A stretch of DNA of 64,000 nucleotides from Mycobacteriales bacterium (GTDB taxonomy: Bacteria > Actinomycetota > Actinomycetes > Mycobacteriales > Mycobacteriaceae), in assembly GCA_012842085.1 (NCBI GenBank), contig DUTM01000009.1, positions 62,001 through 126,000 on the forward strand. Reading direction: 5' to 3'. Positions 16,902 through 27,552 of the stretch are shown here, piece by piece. Every line of letters starts with the position of its first letter. Position 1 is the first letter of the stretch. The notes under the pieces were generated by a model, which worked only from the letters and a program-made list of their open reading frames with translations, ran no database searches and was not told where the DNA came from. The position numbers and the translations under genes are program-made.

Positions 16902-18719
16902 TTATTTTTTTGCTTGGCGAGCTTGCTCAGCCCATTCTAAATACTTACCTGCAGCTTCGTTTCCTTCGGCCCAAGGGTCGCTCACTTCGACCAGTCTGAG
17001 GTGCCCGGAGGTGAGATAACGGTAGACAAGGTGTCTTTCCTCTTCGGATCCGATTCCGGAAGCGGGATCGCCATTATCCACTGTTTGGCCGCTTGCCTTT
17101 AGTTCCTGGAGGCGCTTTTTGTAGGACTCACCGGAGGCACAATGCATAACTCCTGCGAATATGCCGTGACGGATAATAGTGAAATACCAACCTTTGCGGC
17201 CATCCTTTTCCGCGGCTATTAGCTCGGACACGGTTTTTAAGTTTTCGTGCTGATGGTACCGAGCAAGAGAGTGAATCGCTGTGGCCCCCTCATCTCTGAG
17301 CAGCGCAGCTTGTTCATATCGATGTTGTTCAGCGAGTTCATTAATGCGTTGCAAAGTAGCAGGAATGAAGTTGGTACTGTTTCCTCTCGCCAGCTGAGAA
17401 AGCAGTTTAAGGGCTGCCTGCTGTTGTGCGTTATCTATAGGGTCTGTGGGTGCTAAACCGTGACGCACGTGGTTGTGTAGTACCTGCGCCAAGGTGGCTG
17501 CGGTGCGGCGCTGTGGGAAAGGACCGAGAGCAACCTGTGTGGATGCTGGTTTGCGCCGTTTACATTGATAGAGAGAGTTGCTAGTGGGGGAGGCCGGCAC
17601 CAGCCACCATTGAGCTTTTTGGTTTTTAGATCGACGATTGTAGGGCGGCCGCAGGGCACGAATAAGACGCAACTCTTGAATGGACGCTTCAAAACTAGTG
17701 AGGCATTCGACATAGTCGATACGTTGTGCCAGGAGCACCATTTCTGTCATTCGAGAACGCGTTTCAGAACCATTGAAGTAGCTCCCTACGCGTGAGCGAA
17801 GATCGGTGGCAGTACCTATATATAAGGGATGGTCTTGCCGGTCGTAGAAAATATATACTCCCGGTCGGTGGGGAAGCTTATCCGCCAAGTGGCGTTTGCG
17901 GTAGACCTGGTTGTTGAGGTCGCTTTTATAGGACTGTAAGTCTCGCAGGGTCGTAACATCGAGCCCACCGACTCGTTCTATAAGTCCGTGCAGTACTTCT
18001 ACAGTGGTGCGGGCATCGTCAAGAGCCCGGTGGGTGGGCTGTTGGGAGGTCTTGAATATTTGGGCTAACGCAGAAAGTTTTACGGAAGGGGCTTCTTGGC
18101 GGTCAAGGATTCGCCGGGACAATTTTACGGTGCACAGTGTGGGGTTATCTGGCCACTCATAATCGAGATTTCGAGCAGCGTTTTGCAAAAAAGAAATGTC
18201 GAAGGCGGCATTGTGGGCAACTAAAGTGCTGCCTTTAATGAATTCCAGAAAGCTTGGGAAAACACTTGCTAGGGAGGGGGCATTTGCTACGTCCCTGTTA
18301 CTAATACCAGTAAGGCGTTCAATGCTAGGTGGAATTGGTTTAGTGGGGCGGACGAACGTTGCGAATTCTCCTAGTAGCTCACCCCGCTTAACTTTCACTG
18401 CACCTATTTCAGTAATGGCATCATTTATAGGGGACATGCCGGTTGTCTCTAGGTCGAGAACAACGAAGGTTGTGTCAAAGAGGGAAGTTTCTGAGGGGGC
18501 CGTATCTGTGCTGGCGGGTTCCTGGGGGCTAGGTTCTAATCCAGGTAGGGCTAACTGCGCTTCATGTTGTTTAGATACGGGTTCTTTCACATCCGTTACT
18601 TTATCGAGAGCTTGTAACAGATGCGTCGATCGGTGGCCTTCACCGTTAAAAGCCCCCATTTGGGGGCGATTTTTTGTTATGTTTTCGAGACTTTCCGAAA
18701 ATAAATTAACTTTCAGCAA
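16902..18719 (-). CDS. DEDDh 3'-5' exonuclease fused to a GIY-YIG (UvrC N-terminal-like) domain
   Basis: Rv2191-like DNA-processing nuclease (605 aa). The exonuclease domain has VVLDLETTG near residue 86, HNAAFDISFL near 166 and HRALDDAR near 230, giving the full D-E-D-H-D set. The GIY-YIG domain begins at GVYIFYD (about 288) with YIGTATDLRSRV and a catalytic Glu in EASIQELRLIR. A UVR-like helix (INELAEQHRYEQAALLRDEG) follows near 470. Only the first half resembles UvrC, so this is not the canonical excinuclease. The start is uncertain: TTG 18719 is the upstream limit, lacks a ribosome-binding site, and a terminator-like hairpin (18652-18667) lies within the first 70 bases. ATG 18659 sits in the hairpin loop. 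Confidence 0.85.
   Translation of the reverse strand: MLKVNLFSESLENITKNRPQMGAFNGEGHRSTHLLQALDKVTDVKEPVSKQHEAQLALPGLEPSPQEPASTDTAPSETSLFDTTFVVLDLETTGMSPINDAITEIGAVKVKRGELLGEFATFVRPTKPIPPSIERLTGISNRDVANAPSLASVFPSFLEFIKGSTLVAHNAAFDISFLQNAARNLDYEWPDNPTLCTVKLSRRILDRQEAPSVKLSALAQIFKTSQQPTHRALDDARTTVEVLHGLIERVGGLDVTTLRDLQSYKSDLNNQVYRKRHLADKLPHRPGVYIFYDRQDHPLYIGTATDLRSRVGSYFNGSETRSRMTEMVLLAQRIDYVECLTSFEASIQELRLIRALRPPYNRRSKNQKAQWWLVPASPTSNSLYQCKRRKPASTQVALGPFPQRRTAATLAQVLHNHVRHGLAPTDPIDNAQQQAALKLLSQLARGNSTNFIPATLQRINELAEQHRYEQAALLRDEGATAIHSLARYHQHENLKTVSELIAAEKDGRKGWYFTIIRHGIFAGVMHCASGESYKKRLQELKASGQTVDNGDPASGIGSEEERHLVYRYLTSGHLRLVEVSDPWAEGNEAAGKYLEWAEQARQAKK
18652..18667. terminator. Terminator-like hairpin at the start of the exonuclease gene
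   Basis: GCCCCC-ATTT-GGGGGC with GATTTTTT following on the plus strand and CTTTTAA following on the minus strand. It has all the parts of an intrinsic terminator in both directions, yet lies inside the longest reading frame of the minus-strand gene. Confidence 0.5.
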
Positions 18720-18829
18720 ATGTGCTGCTTAGAGCGATATTTGCGGGTAAAACCTGTGAAAAATGGCACATTATTTCCGAAATAAACACAATTTTGGGCG
18801 TGGAAACTAGACAAGCAAGTTATAAGTTC

Positions 18830-18866
18830 GTAATCTTCTTGTGACAAAGCGATTACTTCGTACTCT
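18830..18866 (+). promoter_or_regulatory. Candidate promoter and operator of the first NlpC/P60 gene
   Basis: TTGTGA (18839-18844) and TACTCT (18861-18866), 16 bp apart, form a plausible promoter. An inverted repeat GTAATC / GATTAC (18830-18835 and 18851-18856) brackets the -35. The transcript would have a leader of about 140 nt containing GGAGGC/GCCTCC and GAAACA/TGTTTC hairpins before the GTG at 19012. Confidence 0.4.
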
Positions 18867-19011
18867 CTAGTGCGATGGAATCTTGCCTTCTTTTCGAAAT
18901 GAAAAGCTGGACTGTCGGAGGCTTTCGGCCTCCTCGTTGGATACGAACTGAAACACGTTAGTGGAGATGTTTCGTCCAGGTGGCAGTTGTTGGATGATTG
19001 GAGAAAGAACC

Positions 19012-19875
19012 GTGGCTAAGCATCGAGCAGCCGAGAAAGGCGTTAAGAGCACACATGCTCTCGCTGTCGGCGTGATGTCAGCTGGGCTTATGGGGGCTAC
19101 TGCAGCGCCCGCCTTTGCTGTTGAGCTAAATGCCCCCGCTGTTCCTGAAATTTCTATTGATATTCCGGAACTCCCACAACTTAATACCGCGCTTAAAGAT
19201 GCCGAAATTCCTGCACAGGTTCAGGACACAGCTAAAGACGCTTCAAAAGAAGTTTCTAAAAAGACTCTTCCCGCCGCTAAAAAAGTCAACAAGACTGTAA
19301 AGCCAAAGGTTGACAAGGCTCGTGAAGAGAATAAGCCCGCTACCGACAAGATCCGTAAAGGGTTGAAGCCGGTAACTAATGAGTTGAAGCCAGTTAAAAA
19401 GGCTTTGCAACCGACCATTGATCGTCTCATGCAGGATCAAACGGTTGCTACCTTGGTAGGAACGATTGTTCCAGTTGAGGAAGTCAGTCCTGCTGCCAAG
19501 GCTAAAAGCAAAGCTGAAATTCAACGTGCGCGCGGCGCCAAGATTTTGAAGGCCGCCCGTAGCCGTATTGGTGACCCTTATGTATGGGGTGCCAGTGGAC
19601 CGAACGCTTTTGACTGTTCTGGTCTGGTGATGTGGGCGCACAATCAGCTCGGCATTAAGATTCCGCGTACCTCTCAAGACCAAATCAATGGCGGTCGCCA
19701 TGTTGCACGTAAGAATCTGCAGCCCGGCGATATTATTGCTTTCTACGGCAATGCGAGCCATGTGGGTGTTTATGCTGGCAATAACCGCGTCGTGCACGCA
19801 CCTTATGCCGGGCAGTCTGTTTCTGAGGTTTCCTTGGACAGCATGCCCTACTATGGTGCCACTCGTTACTACTAG
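19012..19875 (+). CDS. Secreted NlpC/P60 peptidoglycan endopeptidase (first of tandem pair)
   Basis: Exported cell-wall hydrolase (287 aa), expected to cut the D-Glu/meso-DAP bond of stem peptides during daughter-cell separation. A signal peptide ends at about AFA-VEL (residue 37). The middle is a Lys/Pro/Ala-rich low-complexity region. The C-terminal NlpC/P60 domain (about 180-287) has DCSGL, SHVGVY and VVHAP, the Cys-His-His set. GTG 19012 is the start: GGAG lies 8 nt upstream and it gives a proper signal peptide; an in-frame ATG at 18961 only adds a charged, Cys-containing extension. It has its own terminator. Similar to Rv2190c and to the tandem NlpC/P60 genes at this site in corynebacteria. 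Confidence 0.9.
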   Translation: MAKHRAAEKGVKSTHALAVGVMSAGLMGATAAPAFAVELNAPAVPEISIDIPELPQLNTALKDAEIPAQVQDTAKDASKEVSKKTLPAAKKVNKTVKPKVDKAREENKPATDKIRKGLKPVTNELKPVKKALQPTIDRLMQDQTVATLVGTIVPVEEVSPAAKAKSKAEIQRARGAKILKAARSRIGDPYVWGASGPNAFDCSGLVMWAHNQLGIKIPRTSQDQINGGRHVARKNLQPGDIIAFYGNASHVGVYAGNNRVVHAPYAGQSVSEVSLDSMPYYGATRYY

Positions 19876-19899
19876 TAGCACCTAAACTCGTCGCTGAAT

Positions 19900-19937
19900 C
19901 TCGCTCCTTACGCTTCATTGCGTAAAGGGCGAGTTTT
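19900..19937 (+). terminator. Intrinsic terminator after the first NlpC/P60 gene
   Basis: A 14-bp stem (CTCGCTCCTTACGC with GCGTAAAGGGCGAG, one mismatch) and 6-nt loop, followed by TTTTC. Confidence 0.85.
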
Positions 19938-20057
19938 CACATTTGGTTACCTCTGAGATTGTTGTTTCTAGTGTTAAAGATGAGATTGAAATAATTTCGC
20001 TTGGTAAAAGAACATCACATTTCAGATGGACAACATTAGAATTAAGTCGTAAATTGA

Positions 20058-20079
20058 GGAATGGTAACGAAATCATTCC
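20058..20079 (+). promoter_or_regulatory. Inverted repeat upstream of the second NlpC/P60 gene
   Basis: GGAATG / CATTCC surround a 10-bp centre containing GTAACG. It lies about 47 bp before the GTG in a 190-bp intergenic segment, a plausible operator. It is not obviously the same element as that upstream of the first paralogue. Confidence 0.3.
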
Positions 20080-20125
20080 AAAGAGGTTAAAACCAGCACC
20101 GTAGTTGTCTGGGGAAGGACGATTC

Positions 20126-21151
20126 GTGCATAAATCTCCGATGGGACGTACCGCCAAAGCTGCGGTTGCTTCCATACTTTCGGGTGCCCTTCTTTTGGGT
20201 ATGCAGGTACCAGCAGCAGCTGAGTCCGCTCCGCTTAAAGAGCTGCGTAGTTTAGCGCGTCAAGCTGAACAAACCGCAGAGCGTATGCACAACGCATCGG
20301 ACAACTTGCGGGCAGCACGCAAAGCGGAAAAGAAAGCGCGAGCTGCTATCGCAAAGGCGATCAAGGCACGTAAAGCCGCCGAACGTCGTCGCATTGGTAT
20401 GCAAGAACCCGTTAACAACCTTGCTGCCATTAACTTGCGTAACGGCAACCAGATCGGCGTCATGACCGTTCTTATGTCCACCACTCCGCAGGAGATCTTG
20501 GATCAGTCCCGTAGCGAAGCTGCTATTACACAGACGACTGCAAATCTTATTTACCAGTATTCTTCCGCCCAGAAGGATGCAATCAAGGCGCGTAAAATCG
20601 CTGAAAAGAACCGTCAAGAAGCTATTCGGCAAGCTGCGAAGGCTCGTAAAGCTCAAGATGCTCTTGAAAAAGAGCGAATAGCTCTGCGCAAAAAGATTGC
20701 GAACGTCAAACGCAAATTCGCGTCGCTTCCTCCGCATCTTGCGGACGAGTGGAAGACTGTCAAACTTCCCAAAGGTTTCGATCCACAGATTGCTTTCGGA
20801 CGGAACCTTCTTGGTAACAAAGCGTTGCAGATTGCTATGACCCGTATTGGGTCCCCCTACGCCTGGGGAGCAACTGGCCCCAATGCCTTCGACTGTTCTG
20901 GTCTGGTCTACTGGGCTTATAGGCAACTTGGTGTGACATTGCCACGATCCAGCCAGGCAATGGCAGCAGGTGGTCTTGCTGTGCCGCTTAACGACATCCA
21001 GCCAGGTGACCTCGTTATCTACTACGGGGACAACAGCCACGTCGGTCTGTATGCAGGCAACGGCAATATTCTCCACGCGCCCACTTTTGGACAGACAGTC
21101 ACCTTGACACCGATGCACTATGCCCCGGTAACCACTGTGCGACGCTACTAA
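20126..21151 (+). CDS. Secreted NlpC/P60 peptidoglycan endopeptidase with coiled-coil (second of tandem pair)
   Basis: Exported hydrolase (341 aa). A signal peptide ends at about AAA-ES (residue 33). Residues 35-205 form two long Ala/Lys/Arg/Glu-rich coiled-coil segments separated by a short linker, as in RipA-type proteins, where the coil controls access to the active site. The NlpC/P60 domain (about 228-341) has DCSGL, SHVGLY and ILHAP, so the Cys-His-His set is intact. GTG 20126 is chosen because AAGGA lies 6 nt upstream. The catalytic domain closely resembles the first paralogue (WGA-x-GPNAFDCSGLV in both), while the N-terminal parts are unrelated, so the two probably act under different control. 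Confidence 0.9.
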   Translation: MHKSPMGRTAKAAVASILSGALLLGMQVPAAAESAPLKELRSLARQAEQTAERMHNASDNLRAARKAEKKARAAIAKAIKARKAAERRRIGMQEPVNNLAAINLRNGNQIGVMTVLMSTTPQEILDQSRSEAAITQTTANLIYQYSSAQKDAIKARKIAEKNRQEAIRQAAKARKAQDALEKERIALRKKIANVKRKFASLPPHLADEWKTVKLPKGFDPQIAFGRNLLGNKALQIAMTRIGSPYAWGATGPNAFDCSGLVYWAYRQLGVTLPRSSQAMAAGGLAVPLNDIQPGDLVIYYGDNSHVGLYAGNGNILHAPTFGQTVTLTPMHYAPVTTVRRY

Positions 21152-21210
21152 ATCTGCAATACCGAGACACTTTCTAAGAGTCTTTTGTTTTCTCCGCTAA
21201 GCTTGTCCTT

Positions 21211-22365
21211 ATGCGAAAAACGCTCTTAGTGACCAACGATTTTCCGCCACGTCCAGGTGGTATTCAGTCCTACTTGCAGCGCTTTTTAGCAGAACTTCCT
21301 GCTGAATCAATCGGTGTCTACTGTTCCACTTGGCACCCTGAAAGGTGCCAAAAGTATGATGCTGAGCAGGCGTTTCCCATTTGCCGTAACCCCACTTCAG
21401 TGCTACTTCCGACTCCTAATGTTTGTAAAGAAGTCGCTCAGTTGGTGCGCGAGCACCACTACGAAACCGTGTGGTTTGGAGCTGCAGCCCCACTCGCTTT
21501 GATGTCGCACTACTTACGTAAACACACGGAAGTGAAAAACATTGTGGCGAGCACCCACGGACATGAGGTGGGGTGGGCAATGCTACCTTTCGCTCACGCG
21601 AGCCTGCGCATCATTGGCAACGGTTGTGACACCATCACGTATGTGTCTGAATACACCAAGCGGCGCATCGAAAAAGCTATCGGTGAGCACCCCCAATTTG
21701 TACACCTTCCCTCTGGTGTCGATACGAAACGTTTTCACCCCGCTGCAGACACCACAGGAATGATTCGCAAGAGGCATAGTATTGCCTCCGAAGATCCCCT
21801 TATTGTTTGCATCTCACGGTTAGTACCACGCAAGGGGCAAGACACTCTTATTTCAGTTATGCCAGAGGTACTCCATACCCACCCTGAAACCAAGCTGCTT
21901 ATCGTTGGGGGAGGACCATATGCCCGGCACCTTCAGAAAAAAGCACAGAATCTGGGACTACACAAGAGTGTCATCTTTACCGGGCTAGTACCTGATGAAG
22001 ATTTGCCGAGCTATTACGCGGCTGCAGATATTTTCGCGATGCCTTGTCGCACCCGGGGCAGGGGACTTGACGTAGAAGGCTTGGGTATCGTTTTCCTAGA
22101 GGCAAGTGCGGCTGGAGTGCCCGTGATAGTGGGAGATTCGGGAGGGGCTCCAGAAACAGTACAGGATGAGGTGACGGGACTGGCAGTAGACGGACACCGT
22201 CCCGATACTGTGAAAAAGGCACTGCTCCGACTTTTAGATCACCCCGAGTGGGCTCGCACCTTAGGGGAGCAGGGACGTGCTTGGGTGCAAACCGAATGGA
22301 ATTGGGGGAAGTTGGGGAAACGACTCCGTGACGTCCTCAACCAGCACAGAAAAATGGAAAGCTAG
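21211..22365 (+). CDS. pimB: GDP-mannose-dependent phosphatidylinositol monomannoside alpha-mannosyltransferase (PimB')
   Basis: GT4-family glycosyltransferase (384 aa) that adds the second mannose to PIM1, giving PIM2, the anchor for lipomannan and lipoarabinomannan. The N-terminal VTNDFPPRPGGIQSYL motif binds the acceptor and GDP. The C-terminal domain has RLVPRKGQDTLI near residue 206 and RGRGLDVEGLGIVFLEASAAGVPV near 288, the GT4 E-x7-E motif. The gene lies 59 bp after the second NlpC/P60 gene and just before the SRPBCC and glk genes, as in other Mycobacteriales. It works on the same pathway as mptA in this window. Confidence 0.93.
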   Translation: MRKTLLVTNDFPPRPGGIQSYLQRFLAELPAESIGVYCSTWHPERCQKYDAEQAFPICRNPTSVLLPTPNVCKEVAQLVREHHYETVWFGAAAPLALMSHYLRKHTEVKNIVASTHGHEVGWAMLPFAHASLRIIGNGCDTITYVSEYTKRRIEKAIGEHPQFVHLPSGVDTKRFHPAADTTGMIRKRHSIASEDPLIVCISRLVPRKGQDTLISVMPEVLHTHPETKLLIVGGGPYARHLQKKAQNLGLHKSVIFTGLVPDEDLPSYYAAADIFAMPCRTRGRGLDVEGLGIVFLEASAAGVPVIVGDSGGAPETVQDEVTGLAVDGHRPDTVKKALLRLLDHPEWARTLGEQGRAWVQTEWNWGKLGKRLRDVLNQHRKMES

Positions 22366-22370
22366 AGAGT

Positions 22371-22787
22371 GTGAATAGCAACTATCATCCCATCCAGATA
22401 GCGGATCTCGGCTACTTGGCGGTACCAGCCCCCGCGATAGCTGACGTCATTGGAGACCGTTCCCGATGGTCAGCTTGGTTTCCCGGACTTACCTTGCAGC
22501 TGACCGAAGATCGGGGACCTCTCGGGGTGCGATGGATAGCAGATGGCAAAGTTAAAGGAACGTCCGAAATATGGTTGGAGGAAGCAGCCGAAGGAACCTT
22601 CCTACACTACTTCCTACATGGAGAACCGACCGGTAAGCATTCAGCGGCCAAACTGACAATGCAATATCGGTTAAACTTTAAAAATCTTATGAACGAGCTG
22701 CGGAGCAGTCTCGATGGTGAGCGTCCAGTAGGGGAGGACCCTCATCAGTGGTTACAAGCTTCCCCTCGGCCAAACAATAGTTTGTAG
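22371..22787 (+). CDS. SRPBCC-fold protein (Rv2185c-like)
   Basis: Small protein (138 aa) of the START/polyketide-cyclase-like superfamily, with a hydrophobic ligand pocket in known members. Recognisable features are the N-terminal beta strand and the SRWSAWFPGL segment near residue 33, and the long C-terminal amphipathic helix. GTG start, 5 bp after pimB and 11 bp before glk, so co-transcribed. No catalytic residues can be assigned and the ligand is unknown; a lipid role is suggested only by the pimB neighbourhood. Confidence 0.75.
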   Translation: MNSNYHPIQIADLGYLAVPAPAIADVIGDRSRWSAWFPGLTLQLTEDRGPLGVRWIADGKVKGTSEIWLEEAAEGTFLHYFLHGEPTGKHSAAKLTMQYRLNFKNLMNELRSSLDGERPVGEDPHQWLQASPRPNNSL

Positions 22788-22798
22788 AAAGACGACTC

Positions 22799-23752
22799 AT
22801 GGCCAACACCGTAGGAATCGATGTCGGTGGAACTAGTCTGCGAGCAGCTGTAGTTGACCCAGCAGGCCGAATAATAGACCGAGAAAGAGTACCCACTCCA
22901 AATTCTGCAGAAGCACTAGAAGACGCACTTGCCCATGTGGTGCGACGGCTAGAACACCGAAATCCGGTGAGTGCCGTAGGGCTTGCTGTTGCGGGATTCC
23001 TGGACACAGATCGCTCCACCGTACGTTTCGCACCCCATTTGCCATGGAGATCAGTCAATGTCCAAAAGCGCATGCAGGACAGGCTTAATATACCCGTACT
23101 GCTAGAACACGACTGCAATTCGGCAGCATGGGGGGAGTACGTTTTTGGGGCAGCTGTGGGAGCCACAAATGTTGCAATGATTGCTATTGGGACCGGAATT
23201 GGCGGCGCATTGATCTTCAACGATGAGCTTTACCGAGGCTTCTATGGAACCGCACCCGAGTTTGGCCATCTCCAAGTAGTCCCGAATGGTCGTCCGTGTG
23301 CGTGCGGGAAGCTGGGATGTTTTGAAAGATATTGCTCTGGAACCGCACTCGTTGACACCGCCTTAGAATTGATGGTTTCCAACCCCGATCTGCCCACGGA
23401 ACTTAACCGTGACGTCACCCCAGAATCTGAACTAACTGGCCGGCGGGTGGTGCAGGCAGCTCGTGCGGGAGACATCCTGGCACTGCGCGCCGTGGACGAT
23501 TTCGCACACTGGCTGGGTACAGGAATCGCTCTCGTTGCAGATGTTTTCGACCCGGAACTCATTGTTATTGCGGGTGGAGTGAGCTCCTCTGGTGATCTCT
23601 TCATCGAAAAAGCGCGGCAGGTGTATCGCCAACATCTCACCGGAAGCGGTTATCGTCCTTTCGCCAAGATCAAGCAGGCCGAACTCGGTGATGATGCAGG
23701 GCAAGTCGGTGTGGCACGACTTGCGCGAAAACTCATTACCGAAGAAGCTTAA
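22799..23752 (+). CDS. glk: ROK-family glucokinase
   Basis: Phosphorylates glucose with ATP (317 aa). The N-terminal phosphate-binding motif GIDVGGTSLRAAV, the GTGIGGALIFN motif near residue 141 and the ROK zinc-binding cluster CACGKLGCFERYCSG near 171 are all present, with the sugar-binding EFGH just before it. ATG start, 11 bp after the SRPBCC gene. Corynebacteria carry their main ATP-dependent glucokinase at this location, which supports glucose over other ROK substrates; no DNA-binding domain is present, so it is not a ROK repressor. Confidence 0.9.
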   Translation: MANTVGIDVGGTSLRAAVVDPAGRIIDRERVPTPNSAEALEDALAHVVRRLEHRNPVSAVGLAVAGFLDTDRSTVRFAPHLPWRSVNVQKRMQDRLNIPVLLEHDCNSAAWGEYVFGAAVGATNVAMIAIGTGIGGALIFNDELYRGFYGTAPEFGHLQVVPNGRPCACGKLGCFERYCSGTALVDTALELMVSNPDLPTELNRDVTPESELTGRRVVQAARAGDILALRAVDDFAHWLGTGIALVADVFDPELIVIAGGVSSSGDLFIEKARQVYRQHLTGSGYRPFAKIKQAELGDDAGQVGVARLARKLITEEA

Positions 23753-23779
23753 AAAGAATTCCCAAAATAGAGGCGCAAG

Positions 23780-24274
23780 ATGAAATTCTTTTACGACTGC
23801 GAGTTCATTGAAGATGGCGAAACCATCGACCTACTCTCCATCGGAATGGTGGCGGAGAATGGTGATGAACTTTATCTCGTGTCTACCGAGTGCGATACCT
23901 CGCGAGCTAATCCATGGGTGCAAAGAAATGTGCTCCCCAAACTCCCCAGCCCCAATGATAAAGCTTGGTGCACTCGAGATGAAATGCGCGAACGCATTGT
24001 GAAGTTTTGGGACGACCATAACGACGACGAACCCATGGAGTTATGGGCCTGGGTAGCAGCATATGACCATGTAGCACTTTGCCAGTTGTGGGGAGATATG
24101 GCCTCTTTGCCTCCCCGGATACCCCGTTTTACTTTCGAACTAAAACAGTATTGGCTCCATAACGGCAAACCTTCTATTCCAGGAAAACCCAGTGACGCAC
24201 ACGATGCGTTGGCAGATGCCCGCCACAATCTCGCACGTTATCGAGCCATCACTTCAGCTCGTAGAGAGCTTTAA
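23780..24274 (+). CDS. 3'-5' exoribonuclease, Rv2179c family (DEDDh)
   Basis: Compact RNase (164 aa) of the RNase T/DEDDh superfamily that trims 3' overhangs on RNA. The catalytic set is visible: D6 and E8 in YDCEF, the Asp in AAYDHVAL near residue 95 and H136/D141 in DAHDALADARHN. The length and context (just upstream of class II aroG) match Rv2179c of M. tuberculosis, whose structure and activity are known. It is preceded by GAGG and lies 27 bp after glk. Confidence 0.88.
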   Translation: MKFFYDCEFIEDGETIDLLSIGMVAENGDELYLVSTECDTSRANPWVQRNVLPKLPSPNDKAWCTRDEMRERIVKFWDDHNDDEPMELWAWVAAYDHVALCQLWGDMASLPPRIPRFTFELKQYWLHNGKPSIPGKPSDAHDALADARHNLARYRAITSARREL

Positions 24275-24375
24275 AAATATCGATTTAGTGCTAATAAGCC
24301 ACTGATCATTAGGTTTATTGGGGAATCAAGGTTTTCTGTTTCCGCTAGTTTTCACACAATTAACCCAAACCGTAG

Positions 24376-27106
<2,731 letters not shown>

Positions 27107-27186
27107 GCGACTCCTTCCTGCTGATATCGTACCGAAATGCGGCTTAGGGTTCGCCTGTGACGCCAGAGAAGCGATAACCTCGTAGT

Positions 27187-27552
27187 ATGAGCACACTTCC
27201 TAGTTACCCCGATAAATACACGTCCGAGGATGAAATTTACTCCATCGCCCAAGTGGCGGAACTTTTAGATGCTCCCGAGACACGTGTTGAGCATTTGCTA
27301 AAACAACGCCAGATCCTGGCGGTACGGCGAGACAAAAACATTGGTGTGCCAGCATTATTCTTCACAGAGCAACGCATAAATAAGCATGTTCCCGGAATCA
27401 TCGCGGTTCTTGAAGACGGGGGATATCGCCCCACCGAGATTCTTAAATATCTTTTTTCAGAAGATGAATCCCTACCGGGGCGTCCAATTGATGTGCTGCA
27501 GGGGCCGCGCGCACGAGAAGTTATGCGACGGGCGCAGGCAATGGCCTTCTAG
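27187..27552 (+). CDS. Winged-helix DNA-binding protein, Rv2175c-like (PknL substrate homologue)
   Basis: Small DNA-binding protein (121 aa). Clear family segments are IAQVAELLDAPETRVEHLL near residue 20 (helix-turn-helix), GVPALFFTEQRINKHVPGIIAVLEDGGY near 53 and the conserved C-terminus AREVMRRAQAMAF. M. tuberculosis Rv2175c is phosphorylated by PknL on an N-terminal Thr, which stops DNA binding. Here the N-terminus is shorter but retains several Ser/Thr (STLPSYPDKYTSEDE). Divergent from pknL across 80 bp; its 3' end overlaps mptA by 32 bp. Target DNA unknown. Confidence 0.87.
   Translation: MSTLPSYPDKYTSEDEIYSIAQVAELLDAPETRVEHLLKQRQILAVRRDKNIGVPALFFTEQRINKHVPGIIAVLEDGGYRPTEILKYLFSEDESLPGRPIDVLQGPRAREVMRRAQAMAF

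Noticed and set aside
18900-19011. c-di-AMP (ydaO) riboswitch before the first NlpC/P60 gene
   Set aside because: The leader folds into small hairpins, but I cannot match the ydaO conserved core, so it is reported only as a structured leader.
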